DNA of 64,000 nt from Scleromitrula shiraiana (taxonomy: Eukaryota; Ascomycota; Leotiomycetes; Helotiales; Sclerotiniaceae), in the NCBI GenBank assembly GCA_028455995.1, contig JABELC010000003.1, forward strand, positions 2,976,001 through 3,040,000, written 5' to 3'. The translations under genes were made by a program, and so were the position numbers. The notes beneath the pieces were generated by a model. That model was not told where the DNA came from. It saw only the letters and a list, made by a program, of their open reading frames with translations, and did not search any database. How positions within the stretch are numbered: the first letter of the stretch is position 1; every line of letters begins with the position of its first letter. This document shows, in pieces, positions 46,063 through 57,479 of the stretch.

Positions 46063-46230
46063 AAGTATATATACTCTTGATTCTACCTTCTATCAACTCA
46101 TCATTCATCATCACCAAATCAATCATTCCAAACAACAAACCAACAAATCAACAAGCCAGCAACAAAAGCATAAACCAATACTCTATTCACCAGTATTCAA
46201 GTTCCCAGCCTTCAAACACAAACCAAAATA

Positions 46231-46558
46231 ATGTCTTCCACCAACAACACTCAACCACGTTTCGGTAAGCATTCATATATGCTTCCGTACATCAAAATGT
46301 TACTAACAACAATCCATAGATCGTGCTGACTCCATCTCCTCCACCACATCATCCTCATCCACATCATCAAACCCTTGGCTCGTGCTTAATGGTAGCTCCG
46401 CCGCCACAACCCCAAGCGCTTCCTCTGCTACGGGACCAAACCCATTCTTGCAACTTTCTCCTCACACCACAACCTCAAAAGTGAACCAGTATTTTCGACC
46501 AACCGAATGCGCTGAGGATAGACAGAGATTGTTTTTATTGAGAGCGCGAAACAACTAG
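46231..46558 (+). CDS. Small Ser/Thr-rich protein, unknown
   Basis: Two exons, 46231-46264 and 46320-46558, joined by a 55-nt intron with a consensus GTAAGC donor, TACTAAC branch point and TAG acceptor, giving 90 aa. The sequence begins MSSTNNTQPRFDRADSISST, has a Ser run, then NPWLVLNGSS, a segment GPNPFLQLSPHTTTSKVNQY, and a charged end (AEDRQRLFLLRARNN). No signal peptide or membrane helix is seen. The upstream 150 bp is CA-rich (CAACAAACCAACAAATCAAC-like), resembling a long fungal 5' leader, and a TATATATA stretch near 46065 fits a core promoter. I do not recognise a family. The near-perfect splice signals make it likely real. Confidence 0.6.
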
Positions 46559-48009
46559 ATCTTCTTGATCTATATTGTACCTTTATTGGACTGTTCTTTG
46601 TTTGAAGGAGTAAGACAGATGGGTTTGCATTTCGGATATCAGAATGATTTTGAAATAGGCGAAGATTGAATTTCTGGTTGCGCTGGCGTACGATGGGATG
46701 TTCCGAATTGAACTGGGAGTCATTCTTTTTTAAACCCTTTATACCTGAAAATGAAAATGTTGATCGTTTTCCTCCCTCAATTGCGTCTTTCACATGCCCG
46801 TGATGACATACCTTGATATTGGTGAGTGCTACATCAGTACAACTTACTTCAATGAACAACCATAGAGTATTGAATATTTCTGCTTTCTTACGTACTCAAA
46901 TTCTATTGAAATTGAGCTCGTATCAGTTGAATTTGCAACAACCAGTCAAGTTCTTGATATGGTAAAAATATGTGGCGTGCATCGTTCCCCACGAAAATCA
47001 AGACTCATGGCAAAGATGAGCTGTAACCTAGACGATCATTTATGAATTTGAAGTCTTCCTCAACCTTGTTGAGAGGCAACGATTGCATTACTCTACTGAC
47101 GGACGATTGTGTTTGATGAGAAGAGGGGGTGTTGCAGAATTTACATATGCATGATTATTAAGTTCATGTGAACCCATATGTGATCCCCTCAATCCCGTTC
47201 TTCTCAATCTGCCATTCGAGTTTTAAAGATTCGCAAGTAGTTTCATGAATCTTCGGGAATCTCAATTCAGATGTATCTAAGAATCTAAGTGGACTTGAGC
47301 TTTGCACTTGGCTATGCTCGTCTTGCCAAGGGATAGCTTCAGGCTCATTATATATATATATATATGTGTGTGTGCATGGATAGATTGTTATCAATTTCTT
47401 ATGAAGGGTTTGATTATGACTTGAACCTAAAAAAATATAAGCCCATTGCTGCTGGAGGAAGGAAGGAAGGAAGGAAGGAAGGAAGAGGAACAATAACCAA
47501 AACTTTCGAACTATGCTCAGCTGATGCTTGATTTATGATTTCCAAATGAGAGTATAAAGAGGGTGTCAATGAACAGCTCTTTGATGTGTTTATAGATAGA
47601 CGACCACTTGGTGTTGTGACTGTTGTCAAATTTGAGATTGTGTCAATACTAGTTAGAATGCCCAATTACTGACTTCGTCCTTGCAAGTAGATGTGATTTT
47701 TTGAGTTAAATACGCATCTCAGAAAGGCTTTACAATCTTGAGTGCCGGTGATAAAACATGATCAATGGTACGATTCTAACGGCATTAGAAGTATGAGGTC
47801 AACTGGTGTACAAAACAATCTAATATTGTTGGTTTTATGTTCATGAAAACATAAAATTCACTGGGGTGCTCCAGTAGAAATAGAGCTTAAGCTCGTCAGA
47901 TTTACGTAAGCAGCGCCGTCATTCTTGGTGTTTCTTGTTCTCCTCTCCAACTCGTCACCGTTTAAAATAACGATATTATTCTAATGATTTTTGATGTAAA
48001 TACTGAAAT
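46559..48009. other. Intergenic, no gene seen
   Basis: 1.45 kb between the Ser-rich gene and RTC5. Contains (TA)n(TG)n at about 47348-47375 and (GGAA)n at about 47456-47484. Minus-strand frames at 46428-46859 and 47164-47665 lack family similarity and the former overlaps a likely exon. Confidence 0.55.
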
Positions 48010-49942
48010 ATGGGACAAGGTCAATCAGGTGCGAGTGAGAGACATGTTTCAACCCAGCAACTGAGTCATGAACTGGTAAGTTCACGCTTCACGTAGCTCC
48101 TCTTCATATTGCCAATTCCCAGGCTTCTAAGATGCTAAAGCTAAGAACTCTCCTCTTGCACAGGCTCGGAAATTTGCAAAACGTTGCTTTACGTCCCTCG
48201 AACTGTATTCTTTCCAGGACGTCTTTCGGAGTCTTGCAGATCATCAGGATGGAGTCGCATACCTTAAAGAGGATACTATCGCACGATTCCTGGAAATCCC
48301 AGACATACTTGGGGTATCCCCGATTATATTTCAAGTGGTTTCCTATTTAGGTGCATTCCCTTTTGGTCAAGATGCGCCGGCAGTATTAGGGTTTGAACAA
48401 ATGATTATGGTAGTCGTAATAATGACGGAAAGATATCAAAGAGTATTAAAGAAAGGCAGCAGGGATCGGACCAAGCTGTTGTTTCGAAGCTTGGCGGTTT
48501 ACGATAGGAGGGAATCCAGAGCTGGAGTTGAGAAACAAGTCAAAGAAGGGAGTACAACGGAGACGCGGGCGACCCAAATAGAAGGGGAGGATTCCGCCAA
48601 GAGCCATGTTCAAGGATTTGCTATCGATGCGCCTGCCGATTACGATGACGAGGAAGATGATGATGACCTTGCTCTGGCTGCATTGGAATCATTAGATGCT
48701 ATTGATGTATTTCGACATGGAGATGCACCAATAACCCAAGCTACGATACCATCAGATAATCTCAAAAAGCTAATCATGCTACTCTTATTGGTAGCCCCTC
48801 TAGGTATTCAGGAGAGTCTGGCCCATCATACTGAAAGATTAGCCAGCTCGCAATTAGAGAGTCTTCGAAGAACGGCGGATAATATTCTTGCAGCATTTGT
48901 GAACGTGGAAAAATTCCCTGGCGTCAAAATACATCAATTCAATACTGTGATACCTGTTTCCTTGCCCTTTATCTTTAACGGTTTCAATCCGTTGTTTGAA
49001 CACTTTCTGTTCTCCAAGAACATTGATTTTACAAAACGAAAAGATTCATCTGAATCAGTACCCCCACCTCCTTTAAATCCAGAAACAGACCAGCCTCTTC
49101 TTCCACAAATAGGTGAAATTTTGGATCTCAATGTTTTATCACAGCTTTCGTTCTTTCTGCCACCCGAAACACTATTTCGACGGCTACGATTGCTTTACTC
49201 CGGCGGTGATGCTGGCTTTTCCATGGGTAGTTTTGAAACCAGAGTTTTCAATTGGAGAGCGCCAACTATATTATTAGTTGCAGGAAATAGAATAGAAGAC
49301 GCCCCAACTGGTGCTCAAGAGCGATCTTTTGCGGATACATTACCCCCAAAAAGATTCCCTGATAGCAGCAAGTCATCAAAAGTAGTATTCGGAGTATATC
49401 TCTCACAGCCTTGGCGTCAAACACATAAAGAATGTTTTGGTGAAACCGATACCCTCCTCTTTCAACTCGAACCCGTCCATGAAGTCTTCCACGCGTCAGC
49501 TATTAACAAAGACTACGTAGCATTTTCCAAATCACCCTCGGCGCACCCATGTCTCTCATTTGGATGTCCTCATCCTAAAGCCAAACAAACTGCCGGTCTT
49601 TCTACACATATAAATCTAGGCGCTGTATCTCTATATCTAGATTCATCGTTTGAGTTCGGCGTATTCACACACAACTACACTTCTGGGGGAGGAGCTTTCC
49701 ACAATAGCGAAACTAGACGTAATGATTTCCAGGACAGGTTTGAGATTGAGAGCCTAGAAGTGTGGGGTTGTGGGGGCGATGAAGAAGCTGAGCAGCAAAG
49801 AGCTAGATGGGCCTGGGAGGAGAGGGAAGCGGAAGCTAGAAGAAAAATCAACCTTGGATCTGGTGATATTGAGGCTGACAGGGCTTTATTGGAAATGGCC
49901 GGGCTTATCGGTGGAAATAGGAGTGGTGGATCTATGAATTGA
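48010..49942 (+). CDS. RTC5: Restriction of telomere capping protein 5-like, TLDc-domain protein
   Basis: Two exons, 48010-48075 and 48164-49942, 614 aa. The N-terminus MGQGQS fits an N-myristoylation signal. The first third resembles the EF-hand-like/helical part of RTC5 (ARKFAKRCFTSLELYSFQDV, then KEDTIARFLEIPD, then VSYLGAFPFG). The TLDc domain occupies about residues 370-580: LLYSGGDAGFSMGSFETRVF, PTILLVAGNRIED, VVFGVYLSQPWRQTHKECFG, LFQLEPVHEVFHA, FGVFTHNYTSGGGAF, EIESLEVWGCGG. An acidic insertion (DDEEDDDDLALAALE) lies near 205. TLDc proteins including yeast Rtc5 and animal OXR1/NCOA7 interact with and regulate the V-ATPase; the yeast name reflects a telomere screen. The exon-1 junction follows MGQGQS...LSHEL in phase 0. 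The role here is by homology. Confidence 0.88.
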
Positions 49943-50323
49943 TTATTTTGGATTGGAGTTCAGGGTAGATGGACAGCATTGGGTATGGGATATTTGGGAC
50001 AGTCTGGGGCACACAAAGCATGGGAAAGCATGTTCCAAACGGTCATACAGCATTGGAAAACTACACAATTGTACTCTCTCAGCGATACTGTATTCATAAG
50101 AATATGGAGTTTTAATGAATTCTGCACTCTTGGTTTGCTTCTTCGAGGCACATCCCTTCGTGACATATAATGAATAGAGTTTATACAATTCTGTCTTCCC
50201 GTTGATATACATAAAATTCAGTGCCCTTGGAATAAACGCCAAATACTAATTCCAGATGCGAAACCAACCTTGTTCCATGTAGATGTATCTTTTACCACCG
50301 AACACCAAAATTTCCCTCTCCCC
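49943..50323. other. Intergenic, tail-to-tail spacer
   Basis: 381 bp between RTC5 (+) and RCF1 (-). No gene or repeat of note. Confidence 0.6.
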
Positions 50324-51005
50324 TCACTTCTTCCCCATAACCATATCTTGCACCGATTGCAAAATGCCTTTCCCTTCTTTCTTCTTCTCATCCAAAACCT
50401 CACTCATTACGCCTCCATCTTCTTTAGTCTCTAGTTCCTTACGCTCCACCGCCCCTCTTCTTCTCTTCTCCCTCACTCTTTTGAGTTCCTTCTCTTCCTC
50501 GTCTCTTGCCTCCAGCTCTCGAATCCAAGCTTCATTCTTCTCCTTCGCCTTTTTCTCCGCCAATACCCCCTCAAACTCCTTTCGCTTCTTGCGATCAGAA
50601 TCCCAATATATGGATCCTGCTACCATTGCCACAAGTGTAAAGCCTTGCGCATAGATACGTGCTCGAAACATTCGTTGGGTGCGATTGTGGTCGCCGACTC
50701 TGATGGATCGTGTTGCCCCGAAAAGGGCCATGCAGGTTAGTATGCAGCCTGGGAGGTCATTAGTGAGGGGTAAGAGAAAGTGGTATAGTTATGAAGGAAG
50801 ACGAGGATATGGGTGGGGAACGTAATAGGGAGTGGTACCGAGGGGAATGAGCGGTTCTTCTTTGAGACGTCGCGATAATTTCTGCCATCGGTTTTCTTCG
50901 TAAAAATCACTATCAGACCATTAGCTAAATATGAAATTGTCGAACAGGAGAGTGTGTATCGTACGTATCGCCATCAAAGGACGATGGTAACGGTGTATTT
51001 GACAT
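50324..51005 (-). CDS. RCF1: Respiratory supercomplex factor 1, HIG1-domain mitochondrial protein
   Basis: Three exons: 51005-50965, 50909-50839, 50748-50324; 178 aa, all GT-AG and in phase. The leader MSNTPLPSSFDGDTDFYEEN is followed by the HIG1 domain: WQKLSRRLKEEPLIPLGCIL, TM1 to MALFGATRSIRVGD, then HNRTQRMFRARIYAQGFTLV and AMVAGSIYW as TM2. The remaining 80 residues form a charged coiled coil (EKKAKEKNEAWIRELEARDE). This is the standard layout of fungal Rcf1 (AIM31), an inner mitochondrial membrane protein that links complexes III and IV and aids cytochrome c oxidase assembly. The last exon alone starts inside the domain, which is why the two small upstream exons are needed. It diverges from the threonine dehydratase gene (377-bp spacer). 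Confidence 0.93.
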
Positions 51006-51382
51006 ATTGAATATATGTGATTGTGGTATATGTTATTGATGTAATGTTTGGTTGAGGTACGAGTATCAATATCAATCATATAATCAATCCTTGTGGAGGG
51101 GAAATCGGATAAAAGCAAAGCTCGAGCCAGCGTCATAGAAAATTGCGACGAAACATGAAATTGGAATCCCTGCAAAAATTTATTTGGTGTGACACATAGA
51201 AAGAACTAAATGATTGGGCATTTGATTAAGCTCCGATATCGAAGCTCAAAGCAATCAATCAATCAACCAACCAACAAAAAAACTATTTTGACCTCCGGGA
51301 CTTCTCTTCCTCCCCATCTTCTCTACAAATTATTGGTTTTCTCTGCAAATAAAATTTTGGTTAAATATACAGAGAAACCAAT
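51006..51382. promoter_or_regulatory. Divergent RCF1/threonine dehydratase promoter
   Basis: 377-bp spacer between divergent starts, AT-rich with a CAATCAATCAATCAACCAACC run at about 51256-51276. No Gcn4-type TGACTC element was found here, unlike the HIS4 promoter. Confidence 0.55.
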
Positions 51383-53146
51383 ATGGAAAACGAAGTAATG
51401 ACAAACGGAGTTACTCGACCAAGTCTACCTCGAACTCCCAGTCACAGTCAATTATCATTAACAGAATATTCGACCAATCCATCCCCGCCATCCAGCGAGT
51501 CACCCAAATCCAAAGTTCGAAGCGTCGTACCCTCCGAATTCATTCTTCCCAGTGGATATCCTGATGTTTGTTCCTATTTCATCTGCTTGATAGAAAAGTT
51601 ATATCTAATCAATTGATCATAGTATTTACGACTTATCCTTACATCTAGAGTCTACGAAGTCGTTAACGAAACACCCCTCACTCACGCTATCAATCTCAGC
51701 AATCGGTTAGAATGTAACGTTTTACTAAAACGAGAAGATCTCCAACCCGTCTTTAGTTTTAAGCTGAGGGGTGCTTATAACAAAATGGCGCATCTGGATC
51801 TTAAAGTTTGTTGGAAGGGTGTGGTAGCTTGTTCGGCGGGAAATCACGCTCAGGGTGTTGCGTATTCTGCTAGGAAACTAAAGATACCTGCTACGATCGT
51901 TATGCCAGAAGGTACGCCTAGCATCAAACATCTGAATGTATCGCGATTGGGTGGATCGGTGGTTTTACATGGCGCAGATTTTGATGCTGCAAAAGAGGAG
52001 TGTGGACGATTGGAGAAATTGCATGGGTTGACAAACATTGCGCCGTTTGATGATCCTTATGTTATTGCTGGGCAAGGTACTATTGGAATGGAACTCCTCA
52101 GACAGACGAATATTTCAAAACTAGAGGCTATCTTCTGTTGTGTGGGCGGAGGAGGTTTGATTGCCGGAATTGGAGTTTATGTGAAGCGCATAGCTCCACA
52201 TGTGAAGATTATTGGCGTGGAAACCTATGATGCCAACGCTATGGTACAATCATTGGCAGCAGGCAAGAGAGTGACATTGAAGGAGGTTGGGCTATTTGCA
52301 GATGGGGCAGCAGTTAAGAGTGTAGGGGAGGAAACATTCAGAATCTGTCAAGAAGTCATTGATGAGGTTATTCAAGTAACCACGGACGAGACCTGCGCCG
52401 CCATCAAAGATGTGTTCGAAGATACGAGATCTATCCTCGAGCCAGCCGGAGCTCTCGCCTTAGCAGGACTCAAAAAATATGTCGCTGCCAATCCATCTGC
52501 CAACACCTCTCGAAACCTTGTAGCCATCGCTTCAGGAGCAAACATAAACTTCGATCGACTCCGATTCGTAGCAGAACGAGCTGCACTCGGAGAACGAAAA
52601 GAAGCTCTTCTCAGCGTCAGTATTCCTGAAAGGCCCGGCGCCTTTTTCGAGCTCATTAAAGCAGTCATGCCACACGCCGTAACGGAGTTTTCCTACCGAT
52701 ATGCAACCGACTCCGTAGCCAATGTCCTTATCGGAATTTCACTTACTTCTCCTGCACCCCAGAGAGAAGAAGAGTTAAATTCACTCCTCTCTCGTATCTC
52801 ATCCTCCGGTATGAAACCTCAAGATCTCTCTGGTGACGAGCTCGCCAAATCACATATCCGTTATCTAGTAGGTGGAAAATCGGGAGTTGCAGACGAACGA
52901 CTATACATGTTCGAATTCCCAGAGAGACCGGGCGCGTTAGAGAAATTCCTTGCAACCCTGAGACTGAGATACAATATTAGTCTCTTCCAATACCGGAATG
53001 CAGGGAGTGATATTGGGAAGATATTAACAGGTATTGTGTGTCCCGATGGGGAGGTCGTGGATTTGGAGGGGTTTTTAAAGCAGATAGGATATCCTTGGAC
53101 GGATTGTACAGATTCGGAGGTTTTCAAAACCTTTTTGAGATCTTAA
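51383..53146 (+). CDS. ILV1: Threonine dehydratase (threonine ammonia-lyase, biosynthetic)
   Basis: Two exons, 51383-51565 and 51623-53146, 568 aa. After a Ser/Pro-rich leader, the catalytic domain begins at YLRLILTSRVYEVVNETPLT. The PLP lysine lies in PVFSFKLRGAYNK, the substrate Ser/Asn loop in CSAGNHAQGVAYSA, the phosphate-binding Gly loop in CCVGGGGLIAGIG, and further family markers in MPEGTPSIKHLNV and EPAGALALAGLKKY. Two ACT-like regulatory repeats follow, starting near ALLSVSIPERPGAFFELIKA and MFEFPERPGALEKFLATLR, which give isoleucine feedback control in orthologues. It turns threonine into 2-oxobutanoate, the first step to isoleucine, in mitochondria. The leader is not a classic presequence, so import is assumed from family knowledge. 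Confidence 0.95.
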
Positions 53147-53616
53147 GCTCATTGAAGATTATGGACTGGAAATGCTTCCTGCTTTAATTTTGTGGATGCT
53201 AGTGGTCGAGATGTAAATATAGGATGGGTGGGGGCGGTTGATCTAAAGCATGGCGTTTCATGGACGAAGACTTTACGGAGGAGAAATGACAGGGAAAATA
53301 AATGCTGGGAATTTAGAAAATAGACCACTTACTTAGATATCAGTGATTTAATCGTCCATTAACTAGGCGTATATATTATAAAAACTACCCATTTACCTCA
53401 GAATCATGTAGATTTATGAATCTTATCTCCCAAGGATTGGAATCCATGCCCAATTAGTAGTACTAGGAGCCTTAATTGCCAGGCATCAAAACCTGGGCTA
53501 TTGGGAAATTTATCAACCGGCGTATCATTCATGGATATATATCATCATACAAAATTCCCGATCGCACGCATCCACTCACACAAAACACCATCTAATATAA
53601 CGAAACGAACGCGAAG
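53147..53616. other. Intergenic, ILV1 3' / bL36m promoter
   Basis: 470 bp between two plus-strand genes. AT-rich with TATATATT near 53370 and TATATATCAT near 53537. Nothing else seen. Confidence 0.55.
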
Positions 53617-54175
53617 ATGATTCCCTCCATGACTTTTCTCCGCACTGCTCGCACATTATTCCCTTTCCTCACACGAACTCCCACGACTTCGATATCAAGA
53701 TGTTTCTCGCAACAAACTGTTCGTAGACCAACGGTTTCTGCGCTGGGTTCAAGGAGTGATGGATTGCAGATGAGAATGGGATTGGGATTGGGTATAAAAG
53801 AGCAGGTTAGGGGAATGAAGGTTAGAAGTTCGGTTAAGAAGATGTGTGAGGGTTGTAAGGTATGAATTTTTCTCCTACTCGTATTGGATTCCTTTGATGC
53901 TCCTTGTTCTTTGTTTCTGGGTGGTTGTTTGAGATTGGAAATGAGCTTGAGCTTCAGATGAAGGTGGAAGGCTTTTATGTGCGATTCAAGGAACAAGGGT
54001 TAGGGAGGGGGGATCTTGAGGCATGCGACTGAGACTTGGTTTGGAGATACATTGGCTAATCATCAATTGAACAAACATACAGAGTGTTAGAAGAAAGGGC
54101 GGAAAATCTGGGAAGGGCCATGTCTATATTATCTGTTCGTTAAATCCAAAACACAAGCAGAGGCAGGGGAAATAA
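53617..54175 (+). CDS. RTC6: Mitochondrial large ribosomal subunit protein bL36m
   Basis: Two exons, 53617-53859 and 54083-54175, with a 223-nt intron, 111 aa. The first 60 residues form an Arg/Ser/Thr-rich mitochondrial presequence (TFLRTARTLFPFLTRTPTTS). The mature part is canonical bL36: MKVRSSVKKMCEGCKSVRRK, then HVYIICSLNPKHKQRQG, with the zinc-ribbon ligands Cys, Cys, Cys, His. It is a small structural protein of the mitoribosome large subunit. The splice joins CEGCK to SVRRK in phase 0 and restores the fourth zinc ligand; without it the ORF would stop too early. The first exon alone carries only two of the ligands. Confidence 0.94.
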
Positions 54176-55540
54176 ACGATGCAAATGTTTGGGGTTTATT
54201 CTTGATATGCCGAGGATTAACGGTTGGGGCTGGATGGACTTAAATGATCGAATTGGCTTAAATGCATAGAACGGGATGGCAGAGGCTTTTCGATTACTTC
54301 ATATGGGATGGCATGCTTTGGAATTGAGTGGATGATAGTAGGCATTGGAGTGCATACCTGCTTGCATCGAGGGTAGGATGGTTGCACAATGCTTGAATTG
54401 AGTTGAGTTGAGTCTGGGAAACAATCAATGGACAGACGGGGCTACAAAGATAGCCTGTCACATCCGCACATATTTATACCTACACTGAGAATTTGGGACT
54501 GGGGAAAGCTCTAGACTATTATACCCTACTCTACAATCGAAATATTGATTTGGACTATATTTTCCTCTTCTAACCCTCCGAACTCCAGTCCTTCTTAGAT
54601 CCCTTATATACACTTTCACATTTCCATATTTTTTGATATTCACCTCACAACCCCGTGATATACCTTTCCATCCCTTCCCACTGTGATTTACCCGTGCTAA
54701 TTAGGTATCGTATCTGGGTCTATGTCTCCTATTAGCTCTCATCCCTTAGAGGTCTCTCGTTCCCAGTTCCCCGATACAACTTCCCTCTCCTAATCATATA
54801 TCTCTCCAAGTAGAGTAGTCCTTAGATGAATACACAAAAGAAACAATAGAACTAACCAAATCCTCGCATTTCCTATTCCTCTCAAAATCCTCCCTCACAT
54901 ATCTCCTTGTCTCCTCTCTTGATTGCACATCAGGTATTCGTTTGCAATCGCGAAGGATACGTCGATACAATGAGATGGCAAGGTTTCTTTGTAAAAACTA
55001 TCTTAATTCATTAGCAATGTTTCTCATGTGCAATTGGTTCGGGCAAAAAACACAAAAGGAAGGGAAGACATCGGGGGTGTTACATGATCAAGAGAAACCG
55101 TAGGACCAAGCTTACTAGCTGGTCGCGGTTTGCGCGATGCGGCGGGGGAGACGTAGGTTCGTAGGAAGAGGTGCGGGGGAGTGCGCATTGCGCATCGCAT
55201 AATTTAATCCAATAGATTGATCCGGGTGTGTATAAATGCAGATTTAAATGCGCCGTGATGCAATGTTCATCCCATTGTTTTTGGGGAACTTTCTTTACAA
55301 ATCGCAAGTTTGGGATTCGATACGGTAACAGTAATCAAAATTGTCGGTTTATATCCGATGAAATGAGCGGGGTACGATGGGGCGGGGCGGAAATCTCCGA
55401 CAAGTGCTGCTCTTGTTTCGACGTGCAATGAGTGCGAGTATCTCCGGAATTTTTCGTGATTTTTCTAAAACTTCCACCATGTCGTGACATTGGAATATAC
55501 AAGATAAAAACAATAACATCTTCACGGATATCGGAATCCA
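54176..55540. other. Intergenic, no gene seen
   Basis: 1.37 kb between bL36m and NAA40. A GC-rich patch at about 55118-55200 includes repeated GCGCATxGCGCATCGCAT-like palindromic pieces. Open frames here lack family similarity. Confidence 0.55.
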
Positions 55541-56356
55541 ATGGCTACTTCTCTAAATCCAATCGAGGCCGCAATCGCAAAATCCCTAGAGGAGTTTGAA
55601 TGCGATTATATGCCCCCTAAGTACGAAATTCCTCTCCTTTCTTCTACTAACCTTCTCATATGAACTAATTTTGGTATCTGTTAGGTCATCATATCATAAT
55701 TTCACCTCTTTATCTCAGTCCAACTCCACCTATACTATTTCCCTCCATACACCACAAACTCTCAATACCTCCTCTCTCTCTACCCTTCTAAATCTCATTG
55801 CCAAGACCTCTTTTGAACACTACAAATCCAGTAGTCTTGGATGGAACCCTCGTGCTAAAAAGATGGAGATGAAGGCCGAGGAGATGAAATATTTGGTCAT
55901 AAGGTCACGAGATCCTGATGGAAACGACGGAGATAATGGAGAAATAAAAGGATTTTTGAGTTTTATGCCTACGTATGAAAATGGGTTTGCAGTTGTCTAC
56001 CTATATGAGATTCATCTAGAGGAAGACGTTCGTGGGTGCGTTGTTCTACTTTCAACTTTTCCCTCCTGATTTATCTCAATCCACTCATCAGGACTTCCCT
56101 TGAATTCCACATTCCAAATCTAACAAAACATAGCATCGGATTAGCACCCTTCCTAATGAATCTCCTTGATACAGTTGCAAGAAACATCAAAGGGGTAGAG
56201 AAAATCATGTTAACATGTTTTAAAGCGAATGATGCGGCAAGAAGATTTTATGAAAAACTCGGGTTTGAGAAAGATGAGTCGAGTCCGGCGTCGAGAACCT
56301 TACGAGGGGGAAGGAAGGTGGATTGTGATTATGTCATTCTTAGCAAAGTTGTTTAG
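55541..56356 (+). CDS. NAA40: N-alpha-acetyltransferase 40 (NatD), histone H4/H2A N-terminal acetyltransferase
   Basis: Three exons: 55541-55620, 55685-56035, 56092-56356; 231 aa. The GNAT fold shows NLIAKTSFEHYKSSSLGW and KMEMKAEEMKYLVIR (start), GFLSFMPTYENGFAVVYLYE and IHLEEDVRGTSLEF (strand and acetyl-CoA loop region), LAPFLMNLLDTVA, KIMLTCFKANDAARRFYEKL and the signature GFEKDESSP. The last, together with the VVYLYEIHLE strand, is specific to NatD. In orthologues it acetylates the N-terminal Ser of histones H4 and H2A in a highly selective way. The acetyl-CoA loop (usually R/QxxGxG/A) reads RGTSLEFHIPNLTKHSIGLA, so it carries an insertion of about ten residues here; if the exon-3 acceptor were misplaced this would shrink. 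Confidence in the family is high. Confidence 0.9.
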
Positions 56357-56722
56357 ATCAGATAGGGAACGATCGAGATCAGGCGTTGCGGTCTTTAAGT
56401 GAAATACCCGGCATTGATGGAGTATTGGTGAAATAGCGACTTCTGCGGAATACGGAATCAAACTGGAGTTCAGAAACTTTGATTTGGATGTGAATTTATG
56501 TTCATAAAATTAGAGAGGAACACTAGATAGAAAAAATCTCGATAAGGAACGGCTAACAAATATATATATGATCATCGTGTATAGTTTCATATATCGCTCA
56601 GTAGAAATAAGTACTGTAAGATATTAAAATATTAAGATCAGTCCTTCATACCACTCTCCCACATTAGGAATTATTTCTCTTTAACCCAACCAAAAAAAAA
56701 ATAAACATCATCTCCCAGTCTA
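56357..56722. other. Intergenic, tail-to-tail spacer
   Basis: 366 bp between NAA40 (+) and the PLAC8 gene (-). AT-rich; nothing recognised. Confidence 0.6.
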
Positions 56723-57479
56723 TCAACCCACTCCCGGTGCAACCATCCCTTCGGGCTCAGGTCTTATATACCCCTGCTCATTCATCCCACCATCCCGGCC
56801 CTGATTTCGCTGCCTCTCCCTACTAACAATTTCCTTCTCGTGTTGCATAAGCGTACAGCAATGGCAGCACACGCTGAAAAATCCATCTTGAAGATCGTCA
56901 CCTGCTATGGCATATCTCTCGCGTATGGTACGACGTTGTGCAAATGTGAGGATCACGCCTAGATTGCAACATTGGGCCCCGAACCAGAGAAGACACTTTT
57001 GGGGGTATATCAGCTTGAGAGTCTAGGAAAAAGATGCAAAAACGACTGAAAGAGATAAATTTGAGTGAAGAAGGGGCAGCATACATCGTCGTTGACAGAT
57101 TTGTAACCCTGCAAAGAAGGATCCGAAAGTCTCTGTTGAGATTTCCCATACACAACACAAGGGACGAATGTTGCTTTCAAACCTGTGACAGGAAACTTTA
57201 TTAGTTTAGGTTGTTGGAATAGGATATATACTAATGATAAAGGAGGATATTACAAAGTCCAAATGGATGGAAGCAATCCCAAATACTATTTTCCCATCTT
57301 GAATTTGCAACCACTCCTGGTCCGGCTAGATATGCCGGCGGTTGTTGCTGCTGTGGCCGTTGCAATGGAGTGGTAGGTGTTTCTTGATATTGGGGTTCAA
57401 GTTGGTTTAAAGGAGGTTGCGATTGAGTTTGGTTTGTAGGAATGGAAGCCGGGTTTTCGGAAGTTGGTTTTTCTGCCAT
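56723..57479 (-). CDS. PLAC8-family Cys-rich protein
   Basis: Three exons: 57479-57254, 57182-57085, 56995-56723; 198 aa. A Pro/Gln-rich N-terminal tail (about 55 residues) precedes the PLAC8 domain: SRWENSIWDCFHPFGLCLKA, then FVPCVVYGKSQQRL, DPSLQGYKSVNDDC, LLWFGAQCCNLGVILTFAQR, RRTIRERYAIAGDDLQDGFF and SVCCHCCTLMQHEKEI. The CC-type clusters and the TxxQxxxE-like helix are typical. The C-terminal 35 residues are polar. Family members are small membrane-associated proteins; the plant and fungal FCR-type act in cadmium resistance, organ size or ion balance. A precise role cannot be given. Its exon count and junctions are consistent with phase throughout. Confidence 0.88.

Larger units (their letters stand above)
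42298..46230. other. 3.9-kb AT-rich zone with element remnants
   Basis: No intact gene between the F-box gene and the small Ser-rich gene. A plus-strand frame at 42961-43173 contains a protein-like stretch (GFFGGIVENEAEKKIQALML) after a possible splice acceptor, but no family is recognised. A MITE-like element lies at about 44195-44600. Several mutually incompatible minus-strand frames at about 45010-46062 look like decayed coding sequence. Small direct repeats of GATAATATAAACA type occur at 44307-44365. Confidence 0.55.

Noticed and set aside
46428..46859. 143-codon minus-strand frame
   Set aside because: It overlaps the second exon of the small Ser-rich gene, which has near-perfect splice signals, and shows no family similarity.
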